From Gigaspora rosea (Eukaryota > Glomeromycota > Glomeromycetes > Diversisporales > Gigasporaceae): 64,000 nucleotides of DNA. A program made the translations under genes and the position numbers. Location: the NCBI GenBank assembly GCA_003550325.1, contig QKWP01000039.1, forward strand, positions 304,281 through 368,280. The letters are read 5' to 3'. Positions 10,286 to 22,700 of the stretch are shown here, in pieces (within the stretch, counting starts at the first letter, position 1; each line of letters opens with the position of its first letter). The notes beneath the pieces were generated by a model. It saw nothing but the letters and a program-made list of their open reading frames with translations, did not search any database and was not told where the DNA came from.

Positions 10286-11654
10286 TAGTGATGGGACTAA
10301 CGAAGCTAAAAATTAAATCAACACATGCTATGAATCTCGAGGCTTAGAAATTGCATAAAAGATAATGTCAAATTTAATTGAGAACTTTTTTGTTTCAAAA
10401 AATTTTTTACATAATTTTCGCAAATATGCATTATCGTAGTGATAGGACTATGAATGCTAAAAATTAAATCAACTCATTTTGTCACAAAGATGTCTCCATT
10501 AACATTATTATGTTATGTTAAAACACAAATACCAAATCTATTTTACTTGTTATCACGTACCCGTGTACAAACACTATGTGTAAACTAAGAAATTTTCTTA
10601 AAAATATATAAGTAAAAAAAAAAACAAAAATAAATTTTTTTTATTAAGAAAACTAATGTTTAAGTTCTAAATCTATAGTCAGGTTTTCCATTTTTTCTAT
10701 AGTTTTATGAAAGTGGGATTCAATTGTTCCTCTTGCAGCTGTTAATCTTGTTAAATTCTTGCGTAATTTGTTGTATGTTACATTCTCGAGTTTAAAAGTT
10801 ACAGCATTCATTTTTTCTTCGGAAGTTTGTAATATGACTGTGGCGGCACTTGCTACTATTTGTTTATTTGATTTTTTGAGAATATTTTTTTTATAAAATT
10901 TGAAGCTTGCAGTTATGTTTCCCCTAACTAAAATACTAGAGATTAATCCATTTTTATCTCTGTATATACGGGGGCGGACAGTTTTATGTTTAGGCATTTT
11001 ATAGGAGGATTTTAATTAGTTTAATTTAGAATAATTGGATAAAATATAATTAAAATATAGCAAAAAATGTGCGATAAAAAGGGCTCTTTATATATTTAAG
11101 ATTGAATAGGTATCTGGTATCAGGATTCTTACGAAATAATTTATACAATAATTGAAGAAATCAACTGAAATCATTAAAGTAAATAACATATCATGCAAAC
11201 CGAATAAAATTACTAAATTAAATCGGTTCACATCATAAATTAAATTATGCTATGCATAATCTGGTTGTTAATCATTTAAAAACCGGTTTATAGCTTAAAT
11301 ATGTATTGATAAACATTACAGATAAAGAATTCAAAAGCCACATGATGAATATAAATTTATAACAGAAATTTTTTCAATATTGTATATTTAATTCAAAAGT
11401 GATTATCTGTAAGTAGTGATGGTAGAGGTGTGAACTGTGAATTATAGTACATATAAATAATGTAGTTTATTTTAAAACTACAGTTAACTACAGTTTTACA
11501 ATAAACTACAGTTTAATTTATATTAACTAATAGTTTACGGATTGCACTGCTAAAAAGGGGTGATTCTTAATTGTCGCATTTAATTATTTATGAATAAGTA
11601 GATTTTTTACTGCATTCGTTGATTTAATTTTTAGCATCCATAGTCCCATCACTA
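10286..11654. mobile_element. Possible TIR-bounded element enclosing a small gene
   Basis: A hAT-like left end (TAGTGATGGGACTA..., then GCTAAAAATTAAATCAAC) starts at 10286. A very similar left end starts at 10437 (TAGTGATAGGACTATGAATG). The matching inverted right end (GTTGATTTAATTTTTAGC...TAGTCCCATCACTA) finishes at 11654. The flanks (GTTAGTAT and CATGTTTA) do not show a target duplication, so the ends may belong to nested or recombined copies. The minus-strand gene at 10653-10997 lies inside. No transposase is recognisable. Confidence 0.45.
10653..10997 (-). CDS. Hypothetical basic protein, 114 residues
   Basis: Not recognised. An uninterrupted ATG-initiated frame with normal composition, lysine/arginine-rich (start MPKHKTVRPRIYRDKNG; later EKMNAVTFKLENVTYNKLRK). 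The C-terminal half is helix-prone (TRLTAARGTIESHFHKTIEK), compatible with a nucleic-acid- or protein-binding helix, but no known domain is visible. It lies between the inverted hAT-like ends at 10286/10437 and 11654, so it may be cargo of a transposon or simply flanked by fragments. Upstream of the ATG is AT-rich sequence without a clear TATA element. Confidence 0.5.
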   Translation of the reverse strand: MPKHKTVRPRIYRDKNGLISSILVRGNITASFKFYKKNILKKSNKQIVASAATVILQTSEEKMNAVTFKLENVTYNKLRKNLTRLTAARGTIESHFHKTIEKMENLTIDLELKH

Positions 11655-12024
11655 CATGTTTATTGTAAAAACACAAAATATAAATAATATCATATTATTT
11701 ATATTATAAAATAAAATAAAATAAAAATAATCTCTTGGTGAGTTTATCAAAATTAGAATACTTGATTTTTTCTTGGAAAATTTAGTGATTGGATCATGAC
11801 TCACTTATTATAATAAGCCGGATCTATTAATTTACGTAATTTACGTTGTCAATAGTAATATTATTGCTTGCACATAAACCGAATATATTTATTATATAAT
11901 AAATTTAATACCTTTTAACGATAGTGAAATTTGTTATCGGCATTCCCGGCAAAAATTTCAGGAATGTTATATATTGCTACCAATTTTAAAGCTTTCATTT
12001 TAACATCATCGAAAAGTTTTCAAA
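11655..12024. other. AT-rich presumptive promoter region of the 12.0-kb gene
   Basis: Contains ATAAAATAAAATAAAATAA simple sequence (11706-11730) and a TATATATTG element about 55 bases upstream of the ATG at 12025. No other feature is seen. Confidence 0.25.
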
Positions 12025-12552
12025 ATGATAAACAATTTCGCATTACCACGTTTTCCTAGCTTTTATGGTCATTCAAAAGAACCAGAGCATGTTTTAACAT
12101 TCAATAATCGTCCATGGATGTCAACTCAATATTTTAAGTTTAAATTGATAACAAGTGAAAGTATTAGTGTAATAACCAATACTTTTTTACAGGCGATGTC
12201 ACCAAATAATGTGCAAAATAATATAATGTATGAATTTATGGCAGCAACCACGCGGCACATACCATATGGGCGTAAAGGAGACAAAGAAATTACTATAGTT
12301 ATAAAAACTGATCGTATAATTAATTTACCATACGTGAACAGTTTCAATTTTGCTGATGGTTTCGATATAGTTCATGTCAGTGTTAATGATCTAGTGGATG
12401 AAAAAACAGCATTGAGAGAGGCCATATCACTGCGTTATATTTATACCGACCGTTTTGATATGTATGTTGAGGACACTACACGATATAGAAGTACACTCGA
12501 CAAACTTGTCGATCATCGGAACATTCAAGTAACTTGTTCATTAAGAGGCTAG
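12025..12552 (+). CDS. Hypothetical protein, 175 residues (upstream of two in-frame ORFs)
   Basis: Not recognised. Intronless frame starting MINNFALPRFPSFYGHSKEP with well-mixed composition and no membrane segment. Its TAG stop (12550-12552) is followed six bases later by the ATG of the next frame (12559) in the same phase. The two could therefore be one 300-plus-residue protein interrupted by a stop, two cistrons, or a readthrough product. A mini-intron removing the stop is unlikely because the candidate donor and acceptor would be under 30 nt apart. Confidence 0.5.
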   Translation: MINNFALPRFPSFYGHSKEPEHVLTFNNRPWMSTQYFKFKLITSESISVITNTFLQAMSPNNVQNNIMYEFMAATTRHIPYGRKGDKEITIVIKTDRIINLPYVNSFNFADGFDIVHVSVNDLVDEKTALREAISLRYIYTDRFDMYVEDTTRYRSTLDKLVDHRNIQVTCSLRG

Positions 12553-12558
12553 GAAATA

Positions 12559-12948
12559 ATGAATGTTTCGAGAGACGTGATGAATAATAATACTACAAGA
12601 GTTGTTATGCAGCACTATAACTGGGATGGCGTACGTCTAGCATCTAAAATGCTAAACAGAAGTAACTCTCGCCAAATAATTAACGCTTTTATCGCTAAGA
12701 TTTTTGAATTAGATAAATTTATATATATTAATATGTACACAGAAAGAAGAAATAAATTTAATCGCAAAATTTACAAGCAAGTAAAGCATAAAGTTTATAA
12801 CAGTCCTTCTATTCCTTTTGATGTATATCTTGATATTTTTATTAAATATTCTAAGAATTTAAATTTCGCAGGAGTGTATACTGAACTATTTAGTAAAGAT
12901 AGTGGGATGTTAGATGTAATAATAGAATTTAACGGTCGAAGAGTTTAA
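12559..12948 (+). CDS. Hypothetical protein, 129 residues (downstream of two in-frame ORFs)
   Basis: Not recognised. In the same reading frame as the preceding 175-residue ORF, with only a TAG and one extra codon between them. It is basic in the middle (TERRNKFNRKIYKQVKHK) and ends in an ordinary TAA. Absence of a separate promoter and continuity of phase favour a single ancestral protein broken by one nonsense change, but this cannot be proved from sequence alone. A mariner-like MITE (13017-13358) lies 68 bp downstream. Confidence 0.45.
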   Translation: MNVSRDVMNNNTTRVVMQHYNWDGVRLASKMLNRSNSRQIINAFIAKIFELDKFIYINMYTERRNKFNRKIYKQVKHKVYNSPSIPFDVYLDIFIKYSKNLNFAGVYTELFSKDSGMLDVIIEFNGRRV

Positions 12949-13016
12949 ACTTTGATATCCCTGTAAATTTTATTTATTGTGTTCCTTTTCTGAATTGTCT
13001 TTACGATCTTATAATA

Positions 13017-13358
13017 TGGAGTGTCTTCAATTAAAAGGGCCCATTTTTACATATATTTTATTTTGAGATATTTGAGTTTAATTATTTGTTTTGATTTTCG
13101 GACTGATCCGGGATCAATCAAATTTCACGATATTGATTGGTTAAAGACGGCAGGTGACTATCGGGTAAACTCGTGACATGTTGGCTCTACGCAGCCTCAT
13201 GTAATTTTTCTTTTTACATTATCTTGATTTTTTATTATGTAATTCAACTTTCATTTATAATTAAAAAAAGTCAATCATGTCAAAATTTATATGAATTTAA
13301 CGAAAACTCATTTTTCAAAAAAATGTAAAAATGGGCCCTTTTAATTGAAGACACCCCA
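13017..13358. mobile_element. Mariner-like MITE, 342 bp, TA target duplication
   Basis: Terminal inverted repeats of about 35 bp: left TGGAGTGTCTTCAATTAAAA, then GGGCCCATTTTTACA. The right end is the inverse, ending GAAGACACCCCA, with one mismatch near the tip. The ends are bordered by TA on each side (13015-13016 and 13359-13360). No coding capacity. The TIR resembles that of the foldback element at 35364-35612 (TGGGG start, GTC, then AAAAGGG), suggesting related families. Confidence 0.75.
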
Positions 13359-13601
13359 TATAAATGTAAATATAAATTTAAAATTATTATTTATTTATTT
13401 ATTACTCGAATTATTTTGTCATATTTTATATATGAAAGAAATTTATTTTATCGCAACAATGATTCCAAAAATTTTAATTAAAAAAAACAATTTTGAATTA
13501 ATAAAAATGATTAAATAATACAATTTTCATTTTTATCAGTGCCAGAGGATATCATATTCACCAACTTCCTAGCTGCTTTCTACTATTGTAATTCAGAAAG
13601 G

Positions 13602-13706
13602 TAGAGATGTAATCTGTTATCCGTTTTTCTATTTAAAAGTTTTGATATTTGGATATCCGAATTTTTTAATAATAATTTTATTAACAGAATCCAGATCGCA
13701 TCTCTA
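13602..13706. mobile_element. Short hAT-like MITE, 105 bp, 8-bp target duplication
   Basis: Inverted ends TAGAGATG...TCTG and CAGA...CATCTCTA flanked by CAGAAAGG (13594-13601) and CAGAAAGA (13707-13714), seven of eight bases identical. Non-coding. Similar ends (CATCTCT preceded by GATTAC or GATCG-like sequence) occur alone near 41310 and 41650. Confidence 0.65.
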
Positions 13707-13714
13707 CAGAAAGA

Positions 13715-14780
13715 TCCTCTCTAATGCAGACAAGAACATCGATTCTCAATTAGACCCGAAATCCATTTTCATATTAAATCCAGAAAAAATTTTACGCTGT
13801 TAGTATTAAAAATGCTTTGCCTTACAAAGTAAAATATCATGCAACATAAATTAATTAAGAAGTTTATCTTTACGCGTTAACATAATTTGTATTAGTGATA
13901 CAGTTTATTTATTATTTTTATCATAATTTCATACAATAAGAACAGGTTTTTTGATATGGTTAATTATAGTGACTTGATTTATATACGTTAATTTTATCAT
14001 ACATGTAATCAGGTTTTCATTTTTTTGGAGCATCACAAAAATTTTAGAGTAAGTTTTATATTAGTACCAAATTTGGACTGAAAAATCGATGAATTGAAAC
14101 TTTAAATTAAAGTAGCTTTTTATATTAGTGTAATTCAAAAATTTTGATCTGTTGAAGTGATGTATATGAGGTATGTACTGATTAGATCCACATACTTGAG
14201 ACGCGTCTGAATGTAAGTTCTTATTGTAATTTTATAAATAAAGTACGTAAATATATTGTTTTTTATATTAATAAAATTAGATTACTTTTTATATTCAGTT
14301 ATATATTTTATATTGCTAAATAATATGTAAGTTGACTCGATGAGTCATGATTTTAGATACAAAAATTACCCGTGATTTGTCAAATGATCGACTGACTCTG
14401 GTGGTTCGAATAAAGTTCAAAATTTCCAATTAACAAAATGAATAAAATAACTTTCATTTCCTTCACCTTTTAATCACACAAAAAACGAATAAAACTTAAT
14501 AGGAAACTTAATTTTGATAATTGGATTTTTCGAATTATTTTTACATATGTTACTCACTAATCGTTGTGAATTGTATAATAGTATATTCAGATCATTTCTA
14601 AAAATAGGATATATTGTATATAAACCAGATTTTAAAATCATTAATTACTAAAACGAATCCTCTTAAAAAGGTTTTTACGTAATTATTATATCTTTATTAT
14701 ACATAAGTTGACCGTTTTGTTTTATAACTCCTTAAGTTTGCAAAAAAATTGAGGGTTATCTTGAGCAAACATGTGTAAAA
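13715..14780. other. AT-rich intergenic stretch
   Basis: No gene is seen. At 14020-14160 the series GGAGCATCAC...TTTTATATTAGTACCAAATTTGG resembles sequence at 4330-4470, so a dispersed repeat is likely. The rest is AT-rich, with an isolated CGTGATTTGTCAAATGA motif near 14371. Confidence 0.3.
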
Positions 14781-14789
14781 AAACCTGGT

Positions 14790-15065
14790 TTACTTGAGGT
14801 CATACCACAGCCGAGGCAGGATTATTTCGCATCAAATGACGACTTACAGGAACTCACCTGCCACAATCAAACCTGATAGTGCTGGAATATGCCATGCAGT
14901 GATTCGTGATCATACACAGGAATTCACCCGGCAATGCCGGAACCCATATGCACAACCGTGTCTCATAACCCGCCCTTGGTCATGAGCATAAAGTTTTTTC
15001 GACCGTACCAGGAATTTACCTGGTATATCCGGAACCCCCGAAAATGATCCGATCGAAAACTTACA
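14790..15065. repeat. GC-richer cluster of three palindromic motifs
   Basis: Three diverged units carry CAGGAA(C/T)TCACCTG- or CAGGAATTTACCTGG-type near-palindromes at about 14848, 14919 and 15009. The last two are followed by a second near-palindrome plus CCGGAACCC. Spacing is roughly 70-90 bp. The overlapping short frames on both strands are not convincing genes. Confidence 0.45.
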
Positions 15066-15159
15066 AAACTCGCCATCCCATTTCTTGAAATCAATGAACA
15101 AGAAGGTAATTAATTTGAGCAACGGATATAGAAAATATAGATATAGTAAACGCATAAAT

Positions 15160-15500
15160 TTTGGCTAAATTTAGCCGACTTAGAATAAAAGAAATTTTGG
15201 CAGATTTAGAGCATTAATGTGGGCGCATCTAAGTTGTATCATTAGTAAAAATTTGTAAAAATTTTGGAGCATTAATGTGGATCAAATTAGAGTATAATTT
15301 TTATATATCTTTGAATCATAGTATAAATTTGGGCTGAATTAAAGCATAAATTTGGGCCGAATTAATGTGAATATTGGCTTAGTATAAATTTTGGTGATTT
15401 ATTTAATTTAGGCCACATTAACGTGGCCAAATTAGAGTATAATTTTGTATATCAAAGCATAAATTTGGGCTGAATTAGACCATTAATTTGGGTCTAGGGT
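15160..15500. repeat. Degenerate short tandem repeat (AAATTTGGGCTGAATTA type)
   Basis: Units of about 20-35 bp with the cores CATAAATTTGGGC(T/C)GAATTA and GAGCATTAATGTGG recur about ten times with drift. A related block lies reversed at 2905-2985. The following stretch 15501-15853 holds no recognisable feature other than presumptive upstream sequence of the channel gene. Confidence 0.55.
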
Positions 15501-15853
15501 TGTGGTAACTTACCTGATAGCATAACTTTGAAGCGTGAATTGGTAAATATTTCTAAAATAGTTATGTAGTAATCTTTGCCATTCATATCAATATGAAAAT
15601 GCACAAAAATGCCTATTTTCATCTTATAGCTAACTTTCAATGCCAATAGTATGTGATATTTATTTCGAGATGGCTGTCACCGTTAAGCTATTTTGTGAAT
15701 CTCAAAATATTTATCGTTATGATTATTGGACATTTTCAAGCCACCTAAGCCTAAATTATACATATTATGTATCGATATTTTGAAATAAATATAACTTTCA
15801 CTTTTAAGTGTAAACACAAAATATAAAGCCTAACATAAGATTCTTTACAAAAA

Positions 15854-18800
15854 ATGAGTGAGGAACATGTTGTTGAAATCATAAAAAATAAACTGCACAA
15901 TGGCAAGAAAATAACCAAAATTCTGTTATCACCAAATAATGGTATGCTGTGACATGGAGTGAGGAAGACCAATCTATCAGTGGATGGCAAATTATTAATG
16001 ATCTCCTTTCCGAACCTGACTGTTCAGTATCCATCCAAGAACTTTATGAGGATTTTCTTAATCCACAATTAGAAGCTATCTCGAACAATAAACTTGTTGT
16101 GATACAGTCAACTGAGTCCAAAGTTTCTGGTGAGTAATAATCAATATCAATCGATGATATTCATTCATGATTATTTATCGCTAATTTTTTGATCATTTAT
16201 CCTCTTAAAGAAATTTTTAATCTTGTCACAAAGAAGAAAATCAATCTAAAATCATATACAGATATTCCATTTTCAGATGAATATTTACCCTTTTATGTTT
16301 TTAATAAGTATGGTCATTTAGCAATACACATGCCAATAACAAGATTTAACAAACCTCATGCCACAATCTTTATCTTTTTTTCCAAAGACTTACACGATCA
16401 TTGTTGGATAAGTAAGAATTCAATTGATTGTGGAATAATGGGAGACATTAGAGCATGTGATCCAACCGATAATGGGAAACTATTTATTCTAGATGTTTGT
16501 GGTTTATTGACACAATGGGATTTAGATACTTTACAATATGAAAAGCAATATCAGTTAGAATGGGACAGGATTTGGATTGCGTATGAACTGAAGAAGGACC
16601 TTTACGTTTTTAATAATAGTTTCACATTGCTTGCTGTATGTTTGCAAGCTTTGGATCATTTATTTATCTCTGTTTACTTGACAGAAAACGCAATCCTTTT
16701 ATTGCAGTGTAAGTTCTAAACTAATATTCCAACATTCATAATAATTTTTACATTATATTTGGCATTTTTTGATTAATAGATAAATATAAGAAGCATGACA
16801 TTTTGTCTCATTCGGAATTCATTTCATCTAATGAAGGGGAAAGGCTTCTTTTGTTTTTTGAGGATTTCACTGAAATAAGGGACCCTTATTGTCTTAACCA
16901 TATTAAAACAGTTTCAAATCTATGTGAAGAATTTTCAGCCAAACTAAATGGTAAATTCAATGCACAAAAAGCAGATTTATACATGATTAAGAATGAAAGG
17001 ATATATAGTGTATTGGAAGGATGCCTACTAGTCCAAAAATTTTCTAAACAACAATGGATCAAATTTTTACGAAAAAAATAGGTGATTACAATGAAATAGG
17101 ATCTCTACTTAGTAAATCGCAAATTGTGGAATTTTTGCAAGTCATTATGGATGAAAATATTAATAGAAAAGATGATGAATTTATAATTAAAAAGGTGGAG
17201 GAATCATATAAGGATTTTTAGTAAAATGGAAATTAGAACAAAATGGCAGGACACTACGAGCTTTTATAAAACTTGATTCTACTAAAGAATGGAATCAGAT
17301 GGGTGAAAAGAGAAAGATTCAACCAGAACATCTACAAAAATATAGATTTGTTTATAGATGTGAATTATTGGGTAACGAAGATTTGGTGATGATTACAGTC
17401 ATTGGCCTTTTAATTTGGATGGTTTGGCCAAAAAAAGAAATCAAATTGCGATATTATAAAGGGTTTCCTTTTACATCATCTTATCTAAATAAGAAAGACT
17501 TTAATGATCGATATATATCAGGTGCCTATGTGAACAAGAAATCTGAATATAAAAAATTAGAATTTTTTGCAAAAAAACCACACATAAGAAAGCTTCTTGA
17601 AGAAATATGTGATCATAGAGAAAATCTATTATCACCACCAGATTTTGATGCAATCGTGCCATATTATGAAGAACTCTGCATGAACAAAGGATACCCTTTT
17701 AAAGAATTAATAGATGATTATATTGAAAATAAGATAACACTGATATTATATGGGCAACAACTTTTAAGGAGCTTTTTGAATAATAAAAACTATTTAATGG
17801 CAGAGAAATTGTATAGGCAATGCATTAAAATAAATATAGAAGACGAAAAGATTGATTTTTTGACAAACATCAAATTATTAGAAATTATTACCTTTTCATT
17901 TGTGGAGTTGTCTCAAAAATTTCCTGACCTTTTAAAGGAATTTTTATCGCATACATCATTTATTATTTCAAGTGAAAATAAAGATCTTGCGATCAGAAAT
18001 TTTTCTTCAGCATCACATCTTCAAAATCATAGAAAATATCCCCAACCATTTAAAACATCCTTCATCAATAATTTATTTAATTTCTGTCAAGAAATCAAAC
18101 TTTTATCTCTCAATTTTTTGGAGGGCAGGATTTTCAAAAGATTGAATGAACATCCATCCATCATTATGATCTTTCCTTTACCAAAATTTAATTCATACCC
18201 TAGTACTTACAGTTCTTGGAAAGAATTAATTTTACCTAACTTTAGTCCTTTTACGAAATATAAATCTTCAGAACTCTATAAACAGTGGAATGGTGAAGTG
18301 CTTCTTAATTTCAAGTGGAATAACTATGGAAAATATTATTATTTTGCTATTTGGATTTTTTTCAATTTTTATGGGATGTTTTTTGATAGTTTCTACTATA
18401 GCAAATGGAATGTCCAAAAATTCTCAAAAACAGCTTTTAATTACAACTATCTTTCTTGGAGTTTTACACCTTACATTTGAGGTTCGCCAGTTTATTTATT
18501 CTCCATTATCATGGATTACTGATCCTTGGAATTATTTTGGTATTATTTCTAATATTCAATTAATATCATTAATTGTTATTATTATTAGTTTATATTAAAC
18601 TGATATCGTTATAAGATTTAGGAGCAATGTTATTTCCTATAATAACTTCTATTATTTGGTTGCAATATTCTACAATGCCTGTCTGGGCTGTTTCAATTTC
18701 TATATTATTGCTTGAACTTAAATTCTTATTGTTCTTCCATACTATTGAAGTTACTGGCACATACTTTGCAATGATAATTGGAGTTGCAAAAAGTGCATTT

Positions 18801-19702
18801 TCTTTTCTAATATTATTAGGCTTTATCGTGTTTGCATTTGCACACTCTTTACATGTCCTGCTAAGACCAACAACTGAAATTTCTTTAAAATACCCTAGTT
18901 ATTCAAATGATCCAAATGATCCATGGAATCTAGTATCTGCTTATAATTCTATTTCAAAAAATGGCAGCATGTCAGAAAATGCTATACTTGTTGAACCTCC
19001 AACTGCAACTACAAATATGTTTACAATGCTAACAACTGCAATTTTAGCTATTTATATCATGTTGACGGGTATTTAATTTAATTTAATTTAATTCATCTTG
19101 ATGATGTTATCAATTTTATCATATTTTTTTTTAGGTGACTCAACCTATTTGTCTAATTGGGTATTAACTGAAAATTTAACCTTGGTGTTTTTGATATGTT
19201 CCTTTTCTTTTTTTACAACAATCTATTTGATGAATTTATTTATTGGTTTGTTAAGTAATTCAATTGCTGATACAAATAAAAAAGAATTATTTTTACTTCA
19301 AAAGGCAAAGGTATAATTTATTATCATATTTAAAACCTTTCAAATCAACAATTATAAAATAGATATTAAAAAAATGATTATACTAATTGTAGATTTTAGC
19401 TGAAATAGAGTTATTTTACATGTTACCATATCAACGACGAAAAAACAATTGGTTTCCTGAACTTATGTAAATATAAATACTTTTATAATACAAGTTATTA
19501 TGAAATTATTTCATTACAAATGTAATACTAATTTAATTTCTTTTCAAGATTTTATAGAGTTTATCTTGATAAGCTTCGTGATATAATTAAAAGCATACAG
19601 AATAATAAATGGAATGCCACAGATGAATTGCCATTCCTTTCTAATACTCTTTTAAAAATTACTAAAATAGATTATATAAAAATAAAAAAAAACTTGAAAT
19701 AA
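15854..19702 (+). CDS. TRP-like ion-channel protein with propeller-like N-terminus; frameshifted, possible pseudogene
   Basis: Seven exons: 15854-16129, 16211-16708, 16780-18539, 18616-19068, 19135-19310, 19393-19466 and 19549-19702, about 1,130 residues. Introns are 66-82 nt with GTGAGT, GTAAGT or similar donors and CTAAT branch sites, and all join in phase. The N-terminal half has beta-propeller-like strands (AVTWSEEDQSISGW, LLTQWDLDTLQYE). The C-terminal half has five to six membrane segments, a pore helix followed by LTGDS (TMLTTAILAIYIMLTG), and a long last segment (SFFTTIYLMNLFIGLL), typical of cation channels of the TRP/polycystin type. It is probably a surface or vacuolar cation channel. 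The frame is broken four times: a 4-base loss near 15943, one base lost in an A run at 17074, one lost in a T run at 17215, and one gained in a T run near 18357. Three of the four are homopolymer changes and may be sequencing errors. Confidence 0.8.
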
Positions 19703-19739
19703 AAGAATAGTTTAGTACTGATTTTATAATACTAAAATT

Positions 19740-22700
19740 TATTATCTATTAGTAAACTTAAATTTACTCTCTGGTAGTTTAATTGGTATATAGATTAAAA
19801 GTTTTATTTAACAAAATTCTGGTTTAAATTTTAAAATAAAATTCTATAAAAAATTGCAGTACAGTATTGTAAAATTTACATAATAAAAATGCAGGAAGTG
19901 TATAAAATATATTTAATTATATAATTTATACATTTTTTCATATTGCAATTTTTCTTATAGGAAATATAAGTCAACTTACTTTCTAAAATTTTATTTAAAA
20001 GCATAATTTAATAAACTACTCTTGAAATACTGGCTTTAAAATAAATATAGTAAATATATATTATATACTTACTCTCTGAAAATTTAGTTGTATATAATTA
20101 ATTAAAAGTATAATATTAAATAAAATGTGATAATTTAAAATAAATATGAATAAATATTACTTACAACCTAAATATTTGATTAAAACATAGTAATTTGTTA
20201 CATAGTTGATTAATTTGAACAATTTAGTTAAAGAAATATATTATTTAATAAAAATAGCAATCTTTAAAAATAAACATTATACTCACTCTCTAATAATTTA
20301 ATAGCATATAATTGGTTAATATCACTTAATAAAAATTATCAAAACTGCAGATTTTATACTTACTCTCTATAAATTTAATTAGCATAAATATAATTTAATA
20401 AAAATTCTTTTGAATATTTAAAAATAAATATGATAAATCTTATACCCACAGACTATCAGGTCAACTAGAATATAATTAATTAATAAAAAATATATAGTTA
20501 GAAAATAATTAATTTTTGTTTTAATTAATAAAAATTATTTAATATACTGATTTTAAATAAATTTTTAAAAATAAACTTTGTACTTACGATGGTCTAATAT
20601 TTTAATATTATTATTCTTTAATAAAGAACTTCTTTCAATATACTAATTTGAAATAAATATTATACTTACTCCCTGATAATTTAATTAAATATAATTAGTT
20701 AGAATCTATATCATTACTAATTTTAAAAATAACCTTTATACTTACCATCTAATAATTTTATTAATATATAATTAATTAAAGCATTTTATTTAATAAAAGA
20801 AATCTCTTTTATATATTAACTTTAAATTGATCTAATTACTTACGCTCTAATAATTAAAGTGTTATTATTTAATAAATAATTTTGTTAATATGCTAATTCC
20901 AAAAATGATCAATATATATATAGTACCTTCTAGTAATATAAACAGTTGGAGTATAATAATATTATCTTGATATGCTAATTTTATAAATAAACTTTATACT
21001 TACATACTAGTAATTTGAATATAATATAATTAATTATTATTGTCATTTAATAAAATATTATATTGATATGCTAATTTTATAAATAAACTTTATACTTACT
21101 TACTAGTAATTTGAATATAATATATTGTTATTTAATAAAATATTATTTTAATATGCTAATTTTATAAATAACATTATACTTACATACTAGTAATTTGAAT
21201 ATAATATAATTAATTAAGTTATTTAATAAAATATTATCTCGATATACTAATTTTATAAATAAACTTTATACTTACGGTCTAGTAATTTGAATTAATTAGG
21301 TAATGTTATTTAATAAAATATTATCTTGATATACTAATTTTATAAATAAACTTTATACTTACAGTCTAGTAATTTGAATATAATAAAATTAATTAGATAT
21401 TGTTATTTAATAAAATATTATTTTGATACGCTAATTTTATAAATAAACTTTATACTTACGATCTAGTAATTTGAATATAATATAATTAGATATTGATATT
21501 TAATAAAATATTATCTTGATATGCTAATTTTATAAATAAACTTTATACTTACTCACTAGTAATTTGAATATAATATAATTAATTAGATATTGTTATTTAA
21601 TAAAATATTATCTTGATATGCTAATTTTATAAATAAACTTTATACTTACTCACTAGTAATTTGAATATAATATAATTAATTAGATATTGTTATTTAATAA
21701 AATATTATCTTGATATGCTAATTTTATAAATAAACTTTATACTTACTCACTAGTAATTTGAATATAATATAATTAATTAGATATTGTTATTTAATAAAAT
21801 ATTATCTTGATATGCTAATTTTATAAATAAACTTTATACTTACTCACTAGTAATTTGAATATAATATAATTAATTAGATATTGTTATTTAATAAAATATT
21901 ATCTTGATATGCTAATTTTATAAATAAACTTTATACTTACTCACTAGTAATTTGAATATAATATAATTAATTAGATATTGTTATTTAATAAAATATTATC
22001 TTGATATGCTAATTTTATAAATAAACTTTATACTTACTCACTAGTAATTTGAATATAATATAATTAATTAGATATTGTTATTTAATAAAATATTATCTTG
22101 ATATGCTAATTTTATAAATAAACTTTATACTTACTCACTAGTAATTTGAATATAATATAATTAATTAGATATTGTTATTTAATAAAATATTATCTTGATA
22201 TGCTAATTTTATAAATAAACTTTATACTTACTCACTAGTAATTTGAATATAATATAATTAATTAGATATTGTTATTTAATAAAATATTATCTTGATATGC
22301 TAATTTTATAAATAAACTTTATACTTACTCACTAGTAATTTGAATATAATATAATTAATTAGATATTGTTATTTAATAAAATATTATCTTGATATGCTAA
22401 TTTTATAAATAAACTTTATACTTACTCACTAGTAATTTGAATATAATATAATTAATTAGATATTGTTATTTAATAAAATATTATCTTGATATGCTAATTT
22501 TATAAATAAACTTTATACTTACTCACTAGTAATTTGAATATAATATAATTAATTAGATATTGTTATTTAATAAAATATTATCTTGATATGCTAATTTTAT
22601 AAATAAACTTTATACTTACTCACTAGTAATTTGAATATAATATAATTAATTAGATATTGTTATTTAATAAAATATTATCTTGATATGCTAATTTTATAAA

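Noticed and set aside
14794-15155. ORFs on both strands in the palindromic cluster
   Set aside because: They exist because the segment is GC-richer with few stops; the two strands overlap and neither resembles a protein family.
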